Both the position numbers and the translations under genes were made by a program. A stretch of 64,000 bases of DNA from Cryptomeria japonica (Eukaryota > Streptophyta > Pinopsida > Cupressales > Cupressaceae). The stretch lies in the NCBI RefSeq assembly GCF_030272615.1, contig NC_081414.1, forward strand, positions 239,603,233-239,667,232, read 5' to 3'. Positions 58,436-64,000 of this stretch are shown in pieces (within the stretch, counting starts at the first letter, position 1; each line of letters starts with the position of its first letter). The notes beneath the pieces are model-generated. The model saw only the letters and a program-made list of their open reading frames with translations. It searched no databases and had not been told where the DNA came from.

Positions 58436-58547
58436 CATCTCGCACCCCCAAGAGAGATCGCAACTGCTAGAACTTACTCTCAGTGAAGGGTTTGGTGAAT
58501 ATGTCTGCAATCTGCTGTATTGTAGGACAATACTGCAGATCAATGAC

Positions 58548-59160
58548 CTACTCTTGAATCAGCTCCCGAATGTAGTGCATATGAATCTCGATGTGTTTTG
58601 TCTGCTGGTGTTTAACCAGATTTTTTGATATTGCAATAGCACTCAGATTGTCACAATGTAGAACTGTCAGTCGTGGAGTGGAGAACCCAAACTCTATGAG
58701 AATGTGTTGAAGCCAAATAGTCTCAGTCGTTGCGTTAATATCCCCTTGATACTCAGCCTTAGTCAAAGAGAGAGCAATAGCATGTTGCTTCTTGCTCTGC
58801 CAACAAATGGGGTCCGAACCAAGGTGGAAGCTGTAACCAGAAGTAGACTTACGATCATCAAGATCGCCAACCCAATCAATCTGTGTATCCAACCAAGAGA
58901 AGTCTTGTGCCTGCTGCCTAGTGAATCCCATATTGATGTGTATCCTGGATGTAGTGTAGGATGTGTTTGGTAGCTTTCCAATGAAGTTCATGTGGTTCTT
59001 GCATGAAGCAGAAAACCATGCCAACCACAAATGAAATGTCAGGGCGTGTGTGATTCAAGTATATTAGGCTACCCACAAGCTGATGATACAATGTGGCATC
59101 AACTGGTGGACAAGAGCACTTAGTCTCAAGCTTGACTCCTTAAAGAAAGGGAGTCGATGC
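58548..59160 (-). pseudogene. Copia RNase H and RT connection
   Basis: The connection region LVGSLIYLNHTRPDISFVVG with HWKATKHILHYIQ leads to the RNase H: DLDDRKSTSGYSFHLGSDPI, CWQSKKQHAIALSLTKAEYQ, VLHCDNLSAIAISKN and QTKHIEIHMHYIRE. These are the standard Ty1/copia RNase H signatures (first Asp lost or shifted near WVGDLDD, Glu in KAEY, Asp in HCDN). The ORF ends at 58548 in RELIQE, where relatives go on with about 20 more residues. Confidence 0.88.
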
Positions 59161-59241
59161 AGGCTTACAATCAGCCATATGAAAGCGTGCAAGTAGATCA
59201 AGAGAATACTTGGGCTGCGAAAGTGTAATCCCGGAAGGTGA

Positions 59242-59900
59242 CTATGAAATCTCTATCCCGAGAAAGTAGTGCAAAAGACCCAAGTCAATCATAGCAAATC
59301 TATCATGCAAAGCAGATTTGACACTGCTAATGATGGATGAGGTGCTCCCTGTAATGATCAAATCATCAACATAGAGCACAAGTATCAAGTGCGAGTCATC
59401 ATGTTGCAAAATGTAGACATTCGGATTGGAATGACACCTGGTGAACCTCATTGAGAGAAGGAAGGATTCCATCTTGGCGTACCAAGCCTTAGGGGCCTGC
59501 TTAAGGCCATAGAGAGATTTCCTCAGTCGGCAAACCAATGAAGAATCCTGGATGAAACCCTGTGGCTGCTCCATACATATCTCGTCATCAAGATCCCTAT
59601 GAAGAAAATCACTCTTCACATCCATCTGATGGACAACCCAACCATGAGTTGCTGCAATAGCAAGTGTCAAGCGAATGGAGTTCATCTTGGCTACGGGCGC
59701 AAAGGCCTCAGTATAGTCAACACCTTGAACCTGTGAGAAACCTTTCACAACAAGTCAAGCCTTATACTCATCCACACTACCATCCGCTGCAAACTTGGTC
59801 CGATAGATCCACTTACATCGAACCATCTTTCTCCCCTTAGGGAGAGGAAATAACTCCCAAGTGTTGTTCCTCATCAAGGAACTATACTCTTCCTCCATAG
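59242..59900 (-). pseudogene. Copia reverse transcriptase
   Basis: An open piece of 168 codons (59748-59242) with KGFSQVQGVDYTEAFAPVAK, HQMDVKSDFLHRDLDDEICM, CRLRKSLYGLKQAPKAWYAK, the catalytic YVDDLIITG (YVDD at 59362-59373) and LLHYFLGIEIS. In the same frame upstream, TGA stands in YKA*LVVKGF where copia RTs have Arg (YKARLVVKGF), followed further upstream by WKWIYRTKFAADGSVDEYK-like sequence. A frame change lies between this and the linker at 59900-60288. Confidence 0.9.
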
Positions 59901-60288
59901 ATTGGTCCCACTCAGGAACCCCTGATGCTTCCTGAAATGTTTATGGATAAGAAGCGGTAGCAATGTATGTATGTGGAAGGTCCTAATGTTGTGATTGAGT
60001 CCTCTGTGTATATGAAGTATCCCCAACAAGAGAACCCGTGGACTCAAGTGTCTGTCGAGCCCAACGAGGTCTAGGTGGAGGTGAAGGACAAGGCTCCTCA
60101 ACTACTAGTGGACCCTCTGGAGGTGTAACCTTGCGAGTTGGAGTTGAAGGAGTCTCATCATCTGAATCACTCTCATCACTATCCACAATGGAGGAAGGTA
60201 GAGGAGGAAGGTAGGCTAAGCTAGGAGAACTTTCCTCAAAATGAACACTCCTCTCAATAAACACCTCATGTATCTTTGGATACATCAA
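59901..60288 (-). pseudogene. Copia integrase-RT linker
   Basis: The variable region between integrase and RT: VHFEESSPSLAYLPPLPSS, DSDESDSDDETPSTPTRKV and PSPPPRPRWARQTLESTGS. The composition (Ser, Pro, Asp) is usual for copia and carries no domain. At 59940 and upstream, stops interrupt it. Confidence 0.75.
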
Positions 60289-61140
60289 TCAATATGCCTT
60301 AACACCTTTGGGATATCCAACAAAAATACAAGGCCTACTCTGAGGTTCCAATGCCTTGCGTTTCTGTGGAGGAATGCGAGCCCATGTTGGACACCTAAAG
60401 ACTCTGAAATGTCTCACAATCGGTTTCCTACCAGCCCAAGCCTTAAAAGGAGTAATACCCGTCAAAGCTTTGTGAGGAATTGGATTTTGGATGTGTGTAG
60501 CACAACTGATAGCCTCTGCACAAAAAACGAGATCAAGAGAACGTGCATGTATCATACAGCTAGCCATTTCCTTGAGAGTTCTATTCTTACGTTCTGCAAC
60601 TCCATTCTGTTGTGGAGTGTAGGCAACTGAATGTTGAAGATCAATCCCCTCAAATGTACAAAAATCCTCAAGTCTTTTGTTCACATACTCTCTTCCATTA
60701 TCTGTGTGAAGGATCTTGACCACTTTCCCTGATTGCTTCTCCACATGAGCTTTGAAGTCTAGAAATTTGTCAAACACTTCACTCTTATGAACAAGAAAAT
60801 AGACCTAAGTGAAGCGGGAGTAGTCATCATTGAAGGTGAAGACATAGCAGGCCCTACTAAATGAAGGTGATAGAAATGGACCTGCGACATCGCTGTGATA
60901 AAGTTGAAGAACTTCCAAAGCTCTCCAAGCTTTCCCCTTATCAAAATCTCCCTGGGATGCTTGCCCATGGAACATCCTAAACATACACCCTTTGAAAAAC
61001 TTATTTGAGGTAGACCTATGACCATGTCTTTAGTGCTAAGCTACTAAAGATAGTAGTAGTTGAGGTGACCAAACAACTCATGCCATAGCTTACTTTCCAA
61101 ATTTTAATGAGTAAGAAAGGCCCTAGAAGGAGAACTTGGC
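60289..61140 (-). pseudogene. Copia integrase
   Basis: The zinc part is partly preserved: LWHELFGHLNYYYL (about 61090), then FSKGVCLGCSMGKHPRE. The core has SDVAGPFLSPSF (first Asp), LHTDNGREYVNKRLEDF (second Asp) and TPQQNGVAERKNRTLKEM (Glu), then RVFRCPTWARIPPQKRKALE and CIFVGYPKGVKAY. The frame changes between 61025-60759 and 60777-60289, and a TAG interrupts the region near 60807. Integrase would insert the copia cDNA. Confidence 0.88.
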
Positions 61141-61560
61141 ACAAAGTGGGAGAATGAATAAATCCTTGAGTTGTCATTGACTTGTCCTACTGCTACCAAG
61201 GCATCATTATCAAGTTCTTTTACCACAATTTAATCAGGTGTAAACTCAAACTTTTTTCCATTCCCATAGTGAGTGATTTGGTAGATAGAGAGAAGATTGG
61301 TAGTCAAGTTAGGAACATAAAGAACATTCTCAAATGTTCCATCATTCATGGCAACCGAAACTTTCCCTTCAACCTCAATGTGTGTATCATCACCTATGTA
61401 AATGTGAGGTACCTTTGATATCTCCAATGAAGAAAACTACTCCTTTGTAGAACCCATGTGATAAGAGGCACCCGAGTCAAGTGTCCACTGCTGTGAAGAA
61501 CTTGTTGTAGCCACAAATGCTTGCCCTTTTCACTTAGACTATGAGGAAGTGGAAGGAGAT
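61141..61560 (-). pseudogene. Copia protease and pre-integrase
   Basis: WTLDSGASYHMGSTKE (protease active site DSG near 61470-61480), TAG, FSSLEISKVPHIYIGDDT, then VLYVPNLTTNLLSIYQITHY and a TAA before IVVKELDNDALVAVGQV. After a further TAA (LTH*NLESKLWHE) it meets the GAG-pre-integrase domain. The stops fall at places where Gln or Trp are usual. Confidence 0.85.
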
Positions 61561-61563
61561 GAT

Positions 61564-62481
61564 TCCTTCTTGTTGTAGGCGGATGACAATTTGATGTTGT
61601 TCTTCTTAAGGATATTTGTCAACTCATCAACTTGCTTGGTGTTGCATTGATGCTCATCATGACCACACTTCTTGCAATAAGCACAAGTTGGTTTTTCCTT
61701 CTTAGGTGGATTCCCCTTCTTGGAAGAGGATGAAAAATCTCCTTGTCATGGAGAGGATGATTGTCCTTTTTCCTGTTGTGGCTTTGTCTTAGATTGCTTC
61801 TTCTTCTTATTAGAATCTTTTCCTTGACTCCCTTGACTCCCTTGATTAGCCACCAAAGCCTTGGACTTTGAAGACTTGAGAATCCCCATGTTCAACAACT
61901 TTGATTGTTCCAACATCAACATTTCTGTGAAAGCAACAAATGAAGGCATAGTGTAGGAACTCCCCACTGTCAAGTGATGGGTTTGGAAGCTAGAAACAAA
62001 TGCTACATATTCGGGTGAAAGCTTGTTCAACAAGTTGAATATCAATTGAGCATCCTTTTTGTCAATTCCACGATCCTTAAGCTTTGCTCTTAGCTCATTT
62101 GCCTTGGTGACATAATCTTAGATTGTATCAAAACTCTTGGGATCCAAGTTGGTGAACTCATTGTCAATCTTGTAGCCTCTGATTTCATCAACTTGACCAT
62201 ACAATTTCTGAATGATATCCCAAGCCTCTTTGATTGTAGAACACTTCTCAATATGAAAAATGAGGTCATCTGATACATACTTACACAAAGTTCCAAGAGC
62301 CATGCAATTTTTTAGTGAGCCATTCTAATTGAGCATTAGGATCCGCCTTAGGATCTGTTGCTGCTGCTATTGTTCCATCTATGTAATGTGTAAGTCCTTT
62401 TTCCATTAGTTTGCTCCATGCTTTTATTTTCCAAGATGCATAGTTATGTGGAGTTAAAGGTGGAAACTTATGAGGACTCAT
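61564..62481 (-). pseudogene. gag: Copia gag with zinc knuckle
   Basis: Start MSPHKFPPLTPHNYASWKIK at the ATG 62481-62479, then a UBN2-type gag domain: GLTHYIDGTIAAATDPKADP and QLEWLTKK. A shift then leads to MALGTLCKYVSDDLIFHIEK, IKEAWDIIQKLYGQVDEIRG and NEFTNLDPKSFDTI. After TAA it continues, with a further frame change, as LIFNLLNKLSPEYVAFVSSF, a Lys/Gln-rich tail (KDSNKKKKQSKTKPQQEKGQ) and the CCHC knuckle CAYCKKCGHDEHQC (61644-61685). Stops include TGA at SSP*QGDF and TAG/TGA at SS*SK*KGQAF. Confidence 0.85.
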
Positions 62482-62523
62482 AGCAACAAAAATGAAAGAG
62501 CATAAGGAAAGAGAGACACAATC

Positions 62524-62586
62524 ACACAAGACACCCCCCCCCCCCAAATTCACTCAATCAAAGAACACCCCCCCCCCCCCCCCCAC
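62524..62586. repeat. Poly-C tracts at copia 5' side
   Basis: Two long C runs (about 12 and 17 bases) separated by AAATTCACTCAATCAAAGAACA, then an A-run of 11. Such lengths are prone to sequencing error, so lengths are uncertain. Confidence 0.8.
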
Positions 62587-62599
62587 AAAAAAAAAAATG

Positions 62600-64000
62600 A
62601 TGTTTTGGCACTTTATACTTAGTGCATGTACAATGGGCCACTTTGTAAAAATGGCAAAGTGGACTTCTGATTTCAACTTTACAACTGCCTCAAATAGGCC
62701 AAAAGAGACTCAAACTGATAATGCAAGAGATCTAAACTAAGATCCAAGCAAATTACAAGTACCGAGTAAACTGCAAGAGACTAATTTCTAAAAGTAAAAT
62801 ATCCACTCAAACTCTTTGCAAACTGATGACAGATTATAAAAGTAGATGAAAAAATATGCACTTTCAAACAAAATGGCACTTGAAAAGGAGGTCGTATGAA
62901 CCCAAATGAAGCCTTTGAAGTTACAAAATTGAGGATTGGATAGGTACAACTGAGAGAATCTGAAAATTATAAAAAACCTGTTCACCAAAATCAGAAAATA
63001 ACTACACCACTGCGAAGAGAATGAAAAATTATCCCAAATAAAAAAAAATTGCACCCAAAAAGGAGCAAGATTGAGCAAGTTATGGGCCTTCAAAGTTGAC
63101 CCAAAAATTCAAATTGCTAAATGGTGAGGGCTCTCAAATTTTCAAAAAGGTGCTAATGCAGGCTGATGTCATCACTTTAATATGTTAAATTTGACGGTCG
63201 TATGCCTGTCAAAAAAACATCGCACCTCCCTATTGACTGTATAGATAGATGACGTGGCAGGATGACTGTATAGGTCGTACTGTACGGTCTAGGTGACATG
63301 GGTGCTAAGGTGTCTAGCCCATGGGCCAGTCGCCACCTGCCACGTGGCGGATATGGGTCCTGCTGGAGGAAGGAAGAGCCGACAATGAAGGCAGTCGACA
63401 GGAATTGACTAACGGAGGCTATGGTCGTCGATGAGAGCTGCCGGAGGTTGTCGACGGGAGTTGCAGCAGGAGGTGCCAGGGCCGACAGGGGCCGGAAGAG
63501 CGGCGAGCAATTGCCGACCGAAGCTGTCGGAGGTTGACGAAGAAGGACGATCCCAGTTGAGACCATGACAACTAGGTGGCGGCTGTCGGAAGAGTGCACG
63601 ATGGCCAGTGGAGGAGGCAGGCGGTATGACCCTACGGTCAGTGCAAGGTACGACCCATGCAATAAAAATTGCAGTGGTACGAAGGTGGCAGGATAAATAC
63701 CACCACCCCAAATATTTTCTCGAAATTTTTGAATGAAAAAAAAAATTACAATATAATTTTTTTTAATAAAAAACTGCAAATATTAAACAAATATGGAAAT
63801 GAAAATATTTTCGCAGATTTTTTTTTTTTTTTTGAAAAATTGTACCGTACTACTCGAATTGGGTAAAAAATTCCTCCAACACCCAAAATTTGACTTTCAC
63901 CAAATATGGACGAGTGTATACTCGATTTTTATGTAAATGACCTCCCAGACACAATGGTGAGGTTGAAAACGCTCTAGGATGCCTCCAAAATGCGCAGTAC
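62600..64000. other. Non-coding tail, GC-richer patch at 63180-63660
   Basis: No primer site or LTR partner for the copia element is found. 63180-63660 is richer in G and C with repeated GTCGAC, GCCGG and GCTGTCGGAGG words. The 200-codon minus-strand ORF there (63779-63177) begins in a poly-T stretch and has no domain. Two ACGTGGC (bZIP G-box-like) motifs lie at 63250-63259 and 63339-63348. From 63720 to the end it is AT-rich with A- and T-runs. Confidence 0.5.

Larger units (their letters stand above)
57676..62553 (-). mobile_element. Ty1/copia element, minus strand, 5' LTR not found
   Basis: On the minus strand the order is gag, knuckle, protease, integrase, RT, RNase H, polypurine tract, LTR; integrase before RT defines Ty1/copia. 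The 3' LTR is 58133 down to 57676. No matching LTR and no tRNA primer site were found between the gag start (62481) and the window end, so the 5' side is deleted, rearranged or beyond the window. Many stops and shifts interrupt all genes. Confidence 0.9.

Noticed and set aside
63177-63779. 200-codon minus-strand ORF
   Set aside because: Begins in a homopolymer-rich stretch, shows no domain, and its length follows from the GC-richer composition. Another overlapping frame is also open.

Overview
The window is plant nuclear DNA from a large, repeat-rich genome. A gymnosperm-type genome is likely, judging from the low gene density, very long LTR elements, an about 21.6 kb Ty3/gypsy element with an archaeal-type RNase H, and strong C-to-T decay; the species itself is inference. 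No bacterial, organellar, rRNA, tRNA or CRISPR features are seen. One apparently intact host gene stands in the window: an intronless E2 ubiquitin-conjugating-domain gene (UBE2Q-like) on the minus strand at 17607-18584.

Layout. (1) 378-13389: a decayed, apparently non-autonomous Ty3/gypsy element ('element B') with long LTRs, each carrying foreign insertions. Its inner part keeps only an aspartic protease and a degenerate G-patch-like segment, with no RT or integrase. (2) 13390-17600: AT-rich spacer. (3) 17607-18584: the E2-like gene. (4) 18600-22730: spacer with a GA-rich tract, an unrecognised 160-codon ORF and a broken plant RNase H-like domain. (5) 22731-30461: a Ty3/gypsy chromovirus with two about 1.5 kb LTRs, an initiator-Met primer site, gag, zinc knuckle, protease, RT, RNase H, integrase and chromodomain, all broken by stops and frameshifts. 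(6) 30462-35559: spacer with a cluster of AT-rich hairpins. (7) 35565-57122: a Tat-lineage-like Ty3/gypsy element flanked by a CATAT target duplication. Its primer site fits tRNA-Trp. It holds gag, protease, G-patch, RT, RNase H, archaeal-type RNase H and integrase, a tandem duplication of the integrase block, and an antisense plant-mobile-domain (PMD) gene. (8) 57676-62553: a minus-strand Ty1/copia element with one recognisable LTR. (9) 62600-64000: a non-coding tail with a GC-richer patch.

The most unusual structure is a pair of about 20-bp-periodic arrays built on the palindrome AGCGCT, one just inside each LTR of the Tat element (37154-37406 and 54780-55090). They are in opposite orientation, so each lies upstream of a coding unit in that unit's own sense direction: gag-pol for the left array, the antisense PMD gene for the right. 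Element B and the Tat element share the uncommon TGGTGAACCC primer site and a protease/G-patch layout, which suggests B was mobilised by a Tat-type partner.

Across all the elements most premature stops look like Gln or Arg codons changed by C-to-T, or Trp codons changed by G-to-A. This pattern is expected from deamination of methylated cytosine and points to long silencing rather than active transposition.
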